Shown: piece after piece, positions 18,532 through 28,920 of the stretch | Layout of the letters: every line of letters begins with the position of its first letter | Position numbering within the stretch: the first letter of the stretch is position 1 | DNA from: Poriferisodalis sp965203655 | GTDB taxonomy: Bacteria; Actinomycetota; Acidimicrobiia; Acidimicrobiales; Poriferisodalaceae | DNA: 64,000 bases | Direction of reading: 5' to 3' | NCBI RefSeq assembly: GCF_965203655.1 | Contig: NZ_CBDBDD010000009.1 | Coordinates: forward strand, 682,001 to 746,000 | Made by a program: the position numbers and the translations under genes | Notes under the pieces: generated by a model | The model's database searches: none | Told to the model about the DNA's origin: nothing | The model's input: only the letters and a program-made list of their open reading frames with translations

Positions 18532-18538
18532 GACCCTG

Positions 18539-18952
18539 ATGGAACGCTTCGCAATAGCCGCGGTGCTTGTTGTCATCGCGCTCGCGGTCGCCTTCGTTGC
18601 CCAGCGCCGCAGGGGTGCTGCCGCCAGCGGGGTGCCGCATTCGAGCGTGCCTGCCTCGGTCGATCTCGGGTCGTTGGGCATCGATGCAGGCCCGGCAATC
18701 GTGGTCTTCACCGAGGAGACATGCCGGACGTGCGCGGCCGCGATCGCGGTGGTACGCGGACCGGCTGGCGCGGGCCTGCCGGTCACCGAGGTCCCCTTCG
18801 CCGACGAGCGCGAGCTGCATCGCCGCCACGGCATCGACACGGTGCCCACGACAGTGGTCGCAGATCCCGACGGCAATGTCGTCGACGGCTGGATCGGTCG
18901 CGTGGAACTGTCCGCGCTGGCTGCTGCGCTCGCGCAGGTCAGGAACCGCTGA
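18539..18952 (+). CDS. Membrane-anchored thioredoxin-like protein (CRTC motif)
   Basis: 137 aa. An N-terminal hydrophobic segment (IAAVLVVIALAVAFVAQ) is followed by a thioredoxin fold with IVVFTEETCRTCAAAI, so the redox pair is CxxC (Cys-Arg-Thr-Cys), and a TVPTTVVADPDG strand with the cis-Pro. The short spacing of 7 bases to the DUF5719-like gene indicates one operon. It probably keeps thiols of an extracytoplasmic partner in the right state, or is a non-secreted anchored thioredoxin. The neighbouring selenoprotein-type thioredoxin at 44554 is a distinct family member. Confidence 0.8.
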   Translation: MERFAIAAVLVVIALAVAFVAQRRRGAAASGVPHSSVPASVDLGSLGIDAGPAIVVFTEETCRTCAAAIAVVRGPAGAGLPVTEVPFADERELHRRHGIDTVPTTVVADPDGNVVDGWIGRVELSALAAALAQVRNR

Positions 18953-18967
18953 GGGCGTCGTCGAGGA

Positions 18968-21061
<2,094 letters not shown>

Positions 21062-21125
21062 GGGTTCATGCTATGGCGGCGTCGTCGCTTCCCATAGCCG
21101 CGCGAATCCGCTCTGGGCACAGCAC

Positions 21126-21131
21126 TAACCT
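21126..21131 (+). promoter_or_regulatory. -10 hexamer TAACCT, leaderless-type
   Basis: TAACCT ends exactly 6 bases before the GTG at 21138. The start lacks a Shine-Dalgarno. Confidence 0.5.
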
Positions 21132-21137
21132 GCGCTG

Positions 21138-24100
21138 GTGGCCGCACTGACCATGCGCCCCTCGCGCAGGGGGGCAGCACTGGCGGCGTCGGTAGAAGCT
21201 GCAGTGGTCGTGGCGAGCTGCGTGGCTGTCTTTCTGTGGCTCCATCCGGCCGAGATCTTCTCGGCTGCGACGCCCACCGGCGGGGACATGGGCGCCCACG
21301 TGTGGGGACCTTCGTTCCTCAAAGACGAGCTTCTGCCATCGGGCTCGCTGCGCGGCTGGACGACCGAGTGGTACGCGGGCATGCCCGCCATGCAGTTCTA
21401 CATGGTGGTGCCCTACCTATTGATCGTGGCAGCGGACGTGGTGCTGCCCTCGGGTGTCGCCTTCAAGCTGGTGGCCATCAGCGGCGTCGTCTCGATGCCC
21501 GCAGCCGCGTGGCTGATGGGCCGGCTGGCGGGCTGGGCGCAGCCGCTGCGGATGCTGCTGCCGGTAGCGGGGCTGCTGTTCGTCTTCGACGTGAACTTCA
21601 CGATCTACGGCGGGAACGCCGCATCCACCTTGGCGGGGGAGTTCGCGTTCTCGATCGCGCTGTCGGCGACGCTGGTGTACCTCGGGATGCTGTGGCGCTC
21701 GCTCGAGCGGGGCACCGGCCGTGCCCGGACGAGCTTGGTGTTGGCGTTCGTCGCGCTCTGCCATCCGATACCGCTCGCGTTCGCAGTCGCAGCCAGCGTC
21801 GCAATGGTGGCGGTGCGCGGCCTGCACACGCTGCCGGATCGCATCGGCCGGGTGCCGGCGATCGGCGTGTCGATGGCAGCAACCATGCTGTGGGTCGCCG
21901 TGTGGAACATCACCGAGGCACCGCTGTGGCGTCTCGCAGTGCCTGCTGCGGCGGTCGCCGCCCTCGCGCTGGCGGAGTGGCGCAGGTCTTGGCACGCGCT
22001 CGTCATCGGGGTGATCGGCGGAGCTGTGTCGGCGTTCTGGACGGTGCCGTTCGCAGCCCGCCGGGCATTCATGAATGACATGGGCTGGGAGCGGCTCACC
22101 TCGGTGCGGGAGCACTTGTTCTTCACCGACGAGATCGGCGGAGAGGGCACCTTTCACAGCATCACCTGGCTGCTGGTGCTCGCCGGCGTGGGTGCAGTGG
22201 TGGGTCTTGCCCGCTGGTACCGCCCGGCGATGACGTGGACGGTGATCGCGTTCACCATGGCCATGGGATTCGTCCACTGGCCCCAGCACCGCCTGTGGAA
22301 CGCACGCATCCTGCCGTTCTGGTACCTGGCTCTGTACCTGCTGGCGGCAATGGGTCTGTGGCTCATCATCGCAGGACGGACACGCCGGCGGTCTGCGCCC
22401 GATCAGGCGGATGAGTCGCGACCTGCGGTCGTGCCGTGGATACGGACGGCGATTCCGGTCGTAGCGCTGATCGCAGCTCTGGGCCTGCTGCTGTTGCGCT
22501 TCGGTCAGCTCCCAGGTGGCAGTCGCGACGCCGGTGGGGCCTACCGCTGGGGTCCCCTCACGGTGTCCTCGGAGGACCGCAACTTTGTGTCGGGATGGGC
22601 ACGCTGGAATTTCCGCGGCTACGAGGGACACCCGAACTATCCCGAGTACTACGACTTCGTCGCGGTGATGGACGAGGTCGGCCAGCAGCACGGCTGCGGG
22701 CGATTGCTGTGGGAATATGACCGCGACATCGTGGGCGCGTACGGCACGCCGATGGCTCCGATGCTGCTGCCGCAATGGACCGACAGCTGCATCGCCTCGA
22801 TGGAAGGGCTCTACTTCGAGTCGTCGCCGACTGTGCCGTTCCATTTCCTTGTGCAGTCGGAACTGTCGGCGGCGCCATCACGCCCCATGCGTGGCCTGCC
22901 ATACAGCGCCTTGGACTTCGGGCTCGGCGTTCCGCACCTGCAGATGTCGGGAGTGCGCTACTACGCAGCGTTCAGCGCTGAGGCCATCGCCGCGGCGAAC
23001 AGCTCGACCGGCTTGGAGCACATTGCCTCTTCGGGACCGTGGAGGATCTACTTCGTGGTCAACAGCGACGTGGTGTCGCCGCTGCGCTTCGAGCCCGCCG
23101 TCGCCGAGGGCGTGTCCCACGCTGGACGAGCCTGGACCGATCCAGCGGTGATCTGGTTCAACGACCCAGCGGCGTGGGACGTGCCCATCGCCGCAGACGG
23201 CCCGCCGCACTGGTCTCGGGTGACGCTGCTGCCGCCTCCCAATCCTGACGGTGCTCCGCCAGCTTCATTGACGCGGTTTAGCGCAGCCCCGAGACGCGCG
23301 CTGGCACCTGTGGAGATCAGTGACCCCCACATCGGCCAGGATCGGCTGTCGTTCTCGGTCGACGAGCCCGGCGTGCCGGTGCTCGTCAAGATGTCCTACT
23401 TCCCGAACTGGTCAGTCGACGGCGCCGATGGCCCCTATCGCGTCACGCCGAATTGGATGGTGGTGATCCCCACCGGTCCCGACGTCGAGCTCACCTACGG
23501 CGCCACCGCGGTCGAGTATCTCGCGTGGCTGACGACGCTCATCGGGCTCGCGGCGCTGGCGCTCGTTGCCGTCCGGCCACCGGCACGATTCGAGAGCCGC
23601 TTGGCCGCCGAGACTCGACGCGCAGCACAGCTCGAGGCAGCAACTGCGCAGCTCGACGCGGGCGACGGCCCGTACCCAGCAGACACCGGGCGCGTACAGC
23701 CAGCCGTGTCGGTGGTGCTGCCGGCCTATCAGGCTGCACACCTGGTGGGTTCGGCGGTGGCACAGGTCAGCGCCGCCCTGCGCGACAACCCCGCCACCGG
23801 CGGCGACCTCGAGATCGTTGTGGTCGACGACGGGTCCACTGACGGCACCGCGGAGGCGGCTCGGCGCGCCGGTGCCGATGTCGTCGTTGCCGAGGTTGCG
23901 AATCGCGGCAAGGGCGCTGCGGTGCGGGCGGGCATGCTGGCGGCCAGCGGGCGGCTCCGGCTGTTCACTGATGTCGATCTGGCCTATCCGCCCGGTCAGC
24001 TCAACTCGCTCATCGATGTGTTGGAAGCCGGTGCCGACGTCGCACTCGGCAGCCGGCGTCATGCCGAAGCCCGCACGATCACTCCCGCGCCCGCAGCGAG

Positions 24101-24455
24101 AGCGTTCGCGAGTCGCCTGTTCAACGCGTTCACACGGGTCGTGCTGCTCCGCCGCTATCGCGACACCCAATGCGGCTTCAAGGGCTTCACTGCAGAGGCT
24201 GCGCAGACGATCTTCGGGCGCTGCGTCATCGACGGATTCGCTTTCGATGTCGAGGTGCTGTACCTCGTCGAGCATCTCGGTCTGACGGCGGCCGAGGTCC
24301 CCGTGGCGGTCGACCACACTGCGGACACCACGGTCCGCCTCGCAGCACAGTCGCTGAGGGTGGTTGTCGACATCTGGCGCATCCGCCACCGCGCCGGAGC
24401 CGGCGCGTACGACGCCGAACCCGCGCCGTCGAACGCTGAAGCCAGCCAGGCGTGA
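21138..24455 (+). CDS. Polytopic membrane protein fused to a dolichol-phosphate-mannose-synthase-like GT2 domain
   Basis: 1105 aa. Residues about 10-480 hold many hydrophobic helices, followed by an extracytoplasmic stretch (about 480-780) and another helix near 795-815. This part resembles YfhO-type or GT-C-like membrane proteins. The last 270 residues are a cytoplasmic GT2 domain: SVVLPAYQAAHLVGSAV, EIVVVDDGSTDGTAEAARRA, NRGKGAAVRAGML, LFTDVDLAYPPGQL and RDTQCGFKGFTAEAAQ. The DxD (DVD) and CGFKGF motifs are those of polyprenyl-phosphate mannose or glucose synthases. The fusion could couple synthesis of a lipid-linked sugar with its use in the same protein. Sugar identity is not deducible; GDP-mannose genes are nearby. 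Confidence 0.78.
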   Translation: MAALTMRPSRRGAALAASVEAAVVVASCVAVFLWLHPAEIFSAATPTGGDMGAHVWGPSFLKDELLPSGSLRGWTTEWYAGMPAMQFYMVVPYLLIVAADVVLPSGVAFKLVAISGVVSMPAAAWLMGRLAGWAQPLRMLLPVAGLLFVFDVNFTIYGGNAASTLAGEFAFSIALSATLVYLGMLWRSLERGTGRARTSLVLAFVALCHPIPLAFAVAASVAMVAVRGLHTLPDRIGRVPAIGVSMAATMLWVAVWNITEAPLWRLAVPAAAVAALALAEWRRSWHALVIGVIGGAVSAFWTVPFAARRAFMNDMGWERLTSVREHLFFTDEIGGEGTFHSITWLLVLAGVGAVVGLARWYRPAMTWTVIAFTMAMGFVHWPQHRLWNARILPFWYLALYLLAAMGLWLIIAGRTRRRSAPDQADESRPAVVPWIRTAIPVVALIAALGLLLLRFGQLPGGSRDAGGAYRWGPLTVSSEDRNFVSGWARWNFRGYEGHPNYPEYYDFVAVMDEVGQQHGCGRLLWEYDRDIVGAYGTPMAPMLLPQWTDSCIASMEGLYFESSPTVPFHFLVQSELSAAPSRPMRGLPYSALDFGLGVPHLQMSGVRYYAAFSAEAIAAANSSTGLEHIASSGPWRIYFVVNSDVVSPLRFEPAVAEGVSHAGRAWTDPAVIWFNDPAAWDVPIAADGPPHWSRVTLLPPPNPDGAPPASLTRFSAAPRRALAPVEISDPHIGQDRLSFSVDEPGVPVLVKMSYFPNWSVDGADGPYRVTPNWMVVIPTGPDVELTYGATAVEYLAWLTTLIGLAALALVAVRPPARFESRLAAETRRAAQLEAATAQLDAGDGPYPADTGRVQPAVSVVLPAYQAAHLVGSAVAQVSAALRDNPATGGDLEIVVVDDGSTDGTAEAARRAGADVVVAEVANRGKGAAVRAGMLAASGRLRLFTDVDLAYPPGQLNSLIDVLEAGADVALGSRRHAEARTITPAPAARAFASRLFNAFTRVVLLRRYRDTQCGFKGFTAEAAQTIFGRCVIDGFAFDVEVLYLVEHLGLTAAEVPVAVDHTADTTVRLAAQSLRVVVDIWRIRHRAGAGAYDAEPAPSNAEASQA

Positions 24456-24460
24456 GCCGG

Positions 24461-26041
24461 TCAGGCCTCCTGGGCGTCGCGCACGGCGGGCTCTGGGGTG
24501 CCGCTGGCGGGGCTCTTGGGATGCGGCCGACGATCGGTGCCCCCGACGACGGCCATGAGCGGCGCAGGCCTCGCCGTCGGGGCAGACCGGCCGTCGCGGA
24601 CGCCGTGGTGCCGTGAGCGCGAGCGCGGGATGGCGACGCCGCTCGGACGCTGCTGGCTGAAGAGGCCGGCTTCGTCTGCCAGCACCCGGTCTTCGTACTC
24701 GTCGAACCAGAGGGCTTCGGGGTTCCGGCCGACGATCGTCACCTTGCCCCGGTCGGGGGCGTGGGCCGGGTTGCGCAGCACCTTGAAGATCACAACGCCG
24801 TTCTCGGCTCCCCGCAGCCCCGCGATCGGACCGTCGGTCACTGCAGAGACTTCCGTCTTGCCCTTGTAGTGCACGATGGTCAGCCGCGCATGCGACTCCA
24901 CGCCCGACAGGCCGCGCTGCGAGTCATTGAGCAGCTGCCACGCCCGCTCGATCGGCACGTTGAACGCCTTATAGGCCACGATGTTGCGCCCGCAGAAGAA
25001 GTAGTGGTTCTCGACGCCGACGCCCTTGAGCGTCCGCTGCAGGATCCGCAGAGCGTCGGGGTCGTCGTTGACGCCGGCAATGATCGGTGTCTGGTTCTCG
25101 ACGCTGATCCAGCCGCGCGCGACAAGCGCGTCAAGGGCCTGACGCGTGTTCGCACGCCAGCGCAGGAAACCCTTGTCGTCCGCAATGTAGCTGCCGTCGG
25201 CATCCTTGACGAGGAACTCGTCGGGATGGTTGAAGTGGATCATGAATCGCATCGCGACATCCGGATAGACCTCGTGAAAGCGATCGATCATCGCAAAGAA
25301 CGCATCGTCGAAGCGATCGGGGTAGAACGCCAGCTCCTTGGTGCCGACACGGATGGCTTCGGTGCCGGCCTCCGCCAGCGATGTGAACCAAGCAGCCAGC
25401 TTGGAATTGGGCAGCACCATCGGATCGCCGCCGGAGAGAAGGATCTCTCTCAGCTTCGGTCGACCGGTCTCGGGGTGCGTACCGCCATTGGCAGCGACTG
25501 CTTCGTTATGCGACCGGATGTAATCAGTTATCTCCAGAACGTTCGCAAGGCCCTTCTTCTTGAGCGTGCCGTCAGCACGTTCGATTTCCTTGCGGCCGAT
25601 GAGTTCTTCCCTATAGCAGAAGCGGCAATGTGCTGAACATGTCGAAATGACATACAGCAAACCCATCTCATACTTGTGCAGAAGTCCTTCGATTGGGCTG
25701 TAGTCCAATTGATTCGCAGGATCCGGATCCCCCTCCAAGTCCACTGTTTCATCCGGCGATGCCTTCACAAGTTTTTGTAGTGCCGAACTTGACGTCGCCA
25801 TATCAAAATAATGACGCGTCAATTTGACTGGCATTCGCGCTTCAACATCGCGCTCAGTACCGCGTAATTCCTCTAAGTCTGCGAGTTCTTGTGAGGTATA
25901 GAAACTCTTGAATTCGTCGGGTGCAGAGCCACTCATGAAGGGCTCGAGACCATTGACAATCTGGCGGTCGTATCTGGGGTTCTCGACCGCATCAAGAACC
26001 AATTGTTCCCGTTCTGTTGGCTGGTATTTGCTCTTGCTCAT
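24461..26041 (-). CDS. KamA-family radical SAM protein (lysine 2,3-aminomutase-like)
   Basis: 526 aa from the ATG at 26041, which has a GAGAGG ribosome site; the longer open frame crosses the divergent promoter region. The radical SAM cluster is Cys135-x3-Cys139-x2-Cys142 in STCSAHCRFCYREE. LSGGDPMV binds SAM, and the PLP/substrate region includes the VENQTPIIAGVNDDPDAL stretch. KamA-type enzymes move an amino group between alpha and beta carbons. A Pro/Arg-rich C-terminal tail of about 80 residues is not part of the fold. The 5' third has markedly lower GC than its neighbours. No lysine degradation or EF-P genes lie alongside, so the substrate is open. Confidence 0.82.
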   Translation of the reverse strand: MSKSKYQPTEREQLVLDAVENPRYDRQIVNGLEPFMSGSAPDEFKSFYTSQELADLEELRGTERDVEARMPVKLTRHYFDMATSSSALQKLVKASPDETVDLEGDPDPANQLDYSPIEGLLHKYEMGLLYVISTCSAHCRFCYREELIGRKEIERADGTLKKKGLANVLEITDYIRSHNEAVAANGGTHPETGRPKLREILLSGGDPMVLPNSKLAAWFTSLAEAGTEAIRVGTKELAFYPDRFDDAFFAMIDRFHEVYPDVAMRFMIHFNHPDEFLVKDADGSYIADDKGFLRWRANTRQALDALVARGWISVENQTPIIAGVNDDPDALRILQRTLKGVGVENHYFFCGRNIVAYKAFNVPIERAWQLLNDSQRGLSGVESHARLTIVHYKGKTEVSAVTDGPIAGLRGAENGVVIFKVLRNPAHAPDRGKVTIVGRNPEALWFDEYEDRVLADEAGLFSQQRPSGVAIPRSRSRHHGVRDGRSAPTARPAPLMAVVGGTDRRPHPKSPASGTPEPAVRDAQEA

Positions 26042-26138
26042 CACACCTCTCGCTTGCTTCAGGCAGGTTCGTATCCCACTCTCTGCAACCACCATAGGGA
26101 GAAGCGGGCGCGAATTGCAAGGGCGTTGCCGCAGAACG

Positions 26139-26156
26139 CCGCGCACTACTGCGCGG
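26139..26156. promoter_or_regulatory. Inverted repeat in the kamA-pmm divergent region
   Basis: CCGCGCA and TGCGCGG form a perfect 7-bp inverted repeat with a 4-base CTAC loop, just upstream of the TAGGCT hexamer of pmm. It could be an operator or simply a GC-rich hairpin. Confidence 0.35.
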
Positions 26157-26161
26157 TCCTT

Positions 26162-26167
26162 TAGGCT
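26162..26167 (+). promoter_or_regulatory. -10 hexamer TAGGCT upstream of pmm
   Basis: TANNNT hexamer 10 bases before the ATG at 26178, consistent with a leaderless or near-leaderless transcript. Confidence 0.4.
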
Positions 26168-26177
26168 TTGCAGGCTT

Positions 26178-27536
26178 ATGGAGGCACGCATCGATCCTGT
26201 ATCTGCCGATGTCTTGGCGGGCATTGTCAAGGCATATGACATACGTGGGATTTGCCCGGAGGAGTTGGGCCCGTCCACCGCGCGAGCGCTCGGCTTTGCG
26301 TTCGCCGAGTGGTCAGGTGCCGCGTGCATCGCGCTCGGCCGCGACATGCGTCCGAGCGGCATCGAGCTGGCGGAATCGTTCGCGGACGGCGTGCAGTCGG
26401 CCGGGGTCGACGTCATCGATCTCGGGCTCGCTTCGACGGACCTGCTCTACTTCGCTTCCGGCCGCCTCGACGTGCCGGGGGCAATGCTGACGGCCTCGCA
26501 CAACCCGGCGGAATACAACGGCATCAAGCTGTGCGGACCTGGCGCTGCGCCAGTGGGTGCCGACAGCGGCCTCGCCGAGATCGCTCAGCGAGCAGCGGCC
26601 GGCAGCGTCGTAGGCGATGCCCGGGGACGGCGCACCCGACGCGACCTGCTCGACACGTTTGCGCATCACGTCCGTTCGTTTGTCGATATCGAGAGCTTGG
26701 CGCCCCTGCGCGTCGTGGCAGACACGGCCAACGGCATGGGCGGTCATGTCGTGCCGGCGGTCTTCGAGCCGCTGCCCTTCGAGGTCGAGCTGCTCTACGG
26801 CGAGCTCGACGGCACGTTTCCCAACCACCCCGCCGACCCCATCCGGCCCGAGAATCTCGTCGATCTGAGCGAGCGAGTGCTGGTCACCGGCGCAGAGGTC
26901 GGCCTCGCATTCGACGGCGACGCCGACCGCGTCTTCCTAGTCGACGAGCGGGGCCGCCCCGTGACCGGGTCGATGCTCACCGCGCTGGTCGCGCAGGCCA
27001 TGCTGCGACGTCACGGGCCTGGGCCGATCCTGCACAACCTCATCTGCTCTCGGGCTGTTCCCGAGGTCATCGTCGAATCCGGCGGCCAGCCCGTGCGCAC
27101 TCGGGTGGGCCACAGCTACATCAAGGCCGAGATGGCCCGCACCGGTGCCACGTTCGGCGGCGAGCACAGCGGCCATTACTACTTTGCCGACAACTACCGG
27201 GCCGATTCCGGTCTCATCGCTGCGCTCATCGCCCTCGAGACGCTGAGCAGTGCCGCTGTGCCCTTGTCTGCACTGCTCGCGCCGCTCGACCGCTATGCCT
27301 CATCGGGTGAGATCAACACCCGCGTTGCCAATGTCGATGAGGTGCTCCGCCGCACTGCGGCGCACTTCGCCGAGCTGCCGCAGGACTGGCTGGACGGATT
27401 GACCGTGGACGGGGGCGACTGGTGGTTCAACTTGCGGCCGTCCAACACCGAGCCGTTGCTCCGCTTGAATCTCGAGGCTCCTGACGCCGCAGCGGTGGCG
27501 CAGCGAGTGAGCGAGATCAACACGCTGCTGGCATGA
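26178..27536 (+). CDS. manB: Phosphomannomutase / phosphoglucomutase
   Basis: 452 aa from ATG 26178; the frame is open further upstream but this would overlap kamA. Interconverts hexose 6- and 1-phosphates. The phosphoserine loop is TASHNP at residues 105-110, the metal-binding loop is DGDADR at 246-251, and the sugar-recognition loop is GEHSGHYYF near 330. RPSNTEPLLR, the phosphate-binding loop of the C-terminal domain, is near residue 425. It corresponds in order to M. tuberculosis Rv3257c and is followed by the Trm112-like and PGI/PMI genes, which together supply mannose-1-P for GDP-mannose synthesis. Confidence 0.92.
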   Translation: MEARIDPVSADVLAGIVKAYDIRGICPEELGPSTARALGFAFAEWSGAACIALGRDMRPSGIELAESFADGVQSAGVDVIDLGLASTDLLYFASGRLDVPGAMLTASHNPAEYNGIKLCGPGAAPVGADSGLAEIAQRAAAGSVVGDARGRRTRRDLLDTFAHHVRSFVDIESLAPLRVVADTANGMGGHVVPAVFEPLPFEVELLYGELDGTFPNHPADPIRPENLVDLSERVLVTGAEVGLAFDGDADRVFLVDERGRPVTGSMLTALVAQAMLRRHGPGPILHNLICSRAVPEVIVESGGQPVRTRVGHSYIKAEMARTGATFGGEHSGHYYFADNYRADSGLIAALIALETLSSAAVPLSALLAPLDRYASSGEINTRVANVDEVLRRTAAHFAELPQDWLDGLTVDGGDWWFNLRPSNTEPLLRLNLEAPDAAAVAQRVSEINTLLA

Positions 27537-27590
27537 TCAGATCCGCAGCCGTCGTCGGCGCGCGGCTGTTCGAGGTCTCAGGAGGCGTGC

Positions 27591-27860
27591 GTGGGTCTTG
27601 ATCCGGTGCTCATGGAGATACTGGCGTGTCCGGCAGACAAGGGACCGCTGTACTGCGTCGATGAGGCCGACCTGCTGTACAACCCACGCCTTGGTCGGGC
27701 CTACCGGATCGACGGCGGCATTCCCGTGCTGCTGATCGACGAGGCCGCCGAGGTGGATCCCTCCACAGCGGCGACGTACGACGCGCGCATCGCGAACGGC
27801 GAGCTCAGCCCGACCTTCGTGCCCACTGCTCATCCAGGCCCGAGACAGACCAGTGACTGA
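27591..27860 (+). CDS. Trm112-like small protein
   Basis: 89 aa from GTG 27591. The start LDPVLMEILACPADKGPLYC and the later YRIDGGIPVLLIDEAA are characteristic of the Trm112-like family. The usual four zinc Cys are reduced here: the first pair has become CPADKG with only one Cys of the CxxC, plus C24. In other actinobacteria this small gene stands between phosphomannomutase and the PGI/PMI gene, as here. It overlaps the next start by 8 bases, so translation may be coupled. Bacterial Trm112-like proteins have no settled function. Confidence 0.78.
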   Translation: MGLDPVLMEILACPADKGPLYCVDEADLLYNPRLGRAYRIDGGIPVLLIDEAAEVDPSTAATYDARIANGELSPTFVPTAHPGPRQTSD

Positions 27861-28881
27861 CTCGATGGGAATGGCGGCTGCGGTCGACTCCCTCCCTGAG
27901 CAGCTCGAAGCAGCGCTCGCCGCCGCGTCGGCAGTGCCAGGACCGACCCCCGGCGAGCCGATCGCCGGTGTCGTCGCATTGGGCATGGGCGGGTCGGGCG
28001 TTGCCGGCGACATCGTGGCTGCGCTGGCGTCGCTTCAGATGTCGGTGCCGGTGACTGTTGCCAAGGGCTACGAGTGCCCCGCGTTCGTCCGCCCGTCGAC
28101 GCTGGTGATCGCGGTGTCGTTCAGCGGAAACACCGAAGAGACGCTCGAGGCAGTCACGGCCGCCCACCAGGCCGGGGCTTCGATCATCGCCGTCACCTCG
28201 GGTGGGCGGCTGGGCGAGCTGGCCCGCCAGTGGGACGTCCCGCTGTACGAGGTCGACGGCACCATCCCGATGCCCAGAGCAGCGGTGGGAGCCATCTCAG
28301 TTGCTCCGCTGGTCGCGCTGGAGAGGGTCGGGCTGTTGAGCGGGGTCTCCGACTGGGTCACCGCAGCGGTTCAGCAGCTCCGCGTGCGCCGGGCCGTTGA
28401 GCCCCGCAGCGATCTGGACGAGCTGGTGCGTGCCGTCGGCGCAGGGGACATGGTGCCGGTCTTCTATGGCGCCGGTGCGCTCGGCATGGTTGCGGCGGGT
28501 CGCGCCAAGGCCCAGGTCAACGAGAACGTCAAGATGCCCGCCTACGCCAGCGCCATGCCCGAGCTGTGCCACAACGAGCTGGCCGGATGGGACCTCGTCG
28601 GCTCACCCAGCAGCGGCTCGCCGCTCGCGGTCGTCGCGCTGCGACACGACTTCGAGCATCCGCAGATACAGCGTCGCTACGACTTCACACGAGGCGTCCT
28701 CGCAGGCGGGCGCGTCGGCGTGCCGTACTGCGAGCTGCGCGCCGCCGGCGACGGTGCGTTGGCGCAGCTGTTCGATCTCATCTACCAGGTCGACGTGCTG
28801 AGCCTCCGCTTCGCCTCGGCAGCCCAGCGCGACCCCGGCCCGATCCCGCTGCTCGAAGAGCTGAAGGCATTCCTTGCCTGA
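27853..28881 (+). CDS. SIS-domain bifunctional phosphoglucose/phosphomannose isomerase
   Basis: 342 aa. Two SIS domains: ALGMGGSGVAGDI (residue about 45) and IAVSFSGNTEETLEAV (about 95) in the first, and VPVFYGAGALGMVAAGRAKAQ (about 200) in the second. NVKMPAYASAMPELCHNEL is the active-site segment typical of the archaeal and actinobacterial PGI/PMI family. It should interconvert fructose-6-P with glucose-6-P and mannose-6-P, feeding the mutase upstream. It corresponds to Rv3256c in M. tuberculosis. The GTG start overlaps the stop of the Trm112-like gene. Confidence 0.88.
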   Translation: MTDSMGMAAAVDSLPEQLEAALAAASAVPGPTPGEPIAGVVALGMGGSGVAGDIVAALASLQMSVPVTVAKGYECPAFVRPSTLVIAVSFSGNTEETLEAVTAAHQAGASIIAVTSGGRLGELARQWDVPLYEVDGTIPMPRAAVGAISVAPLVALERVGLLSGVSDWVTAAVQQLRVRRAVEPRSDLDELVRAVGAGDMVPVFYGAGALGMVAAGRAKAQVNENVKMPAYASAMPELCHNELAGWDLVGSPSSGSPLAVVALRHDFEHPQIQRRYDFTRGVLAGGRVGVPYCELRAAGDGALAQLFDLIYQVDVLSLRFASAAQRDPGPIPLLEELKAFLA

Positions 28882-28920
28882 GACGGCAGGCTGTCGGCCG
28901 ACTCCAAGCGAGGTGATCCC

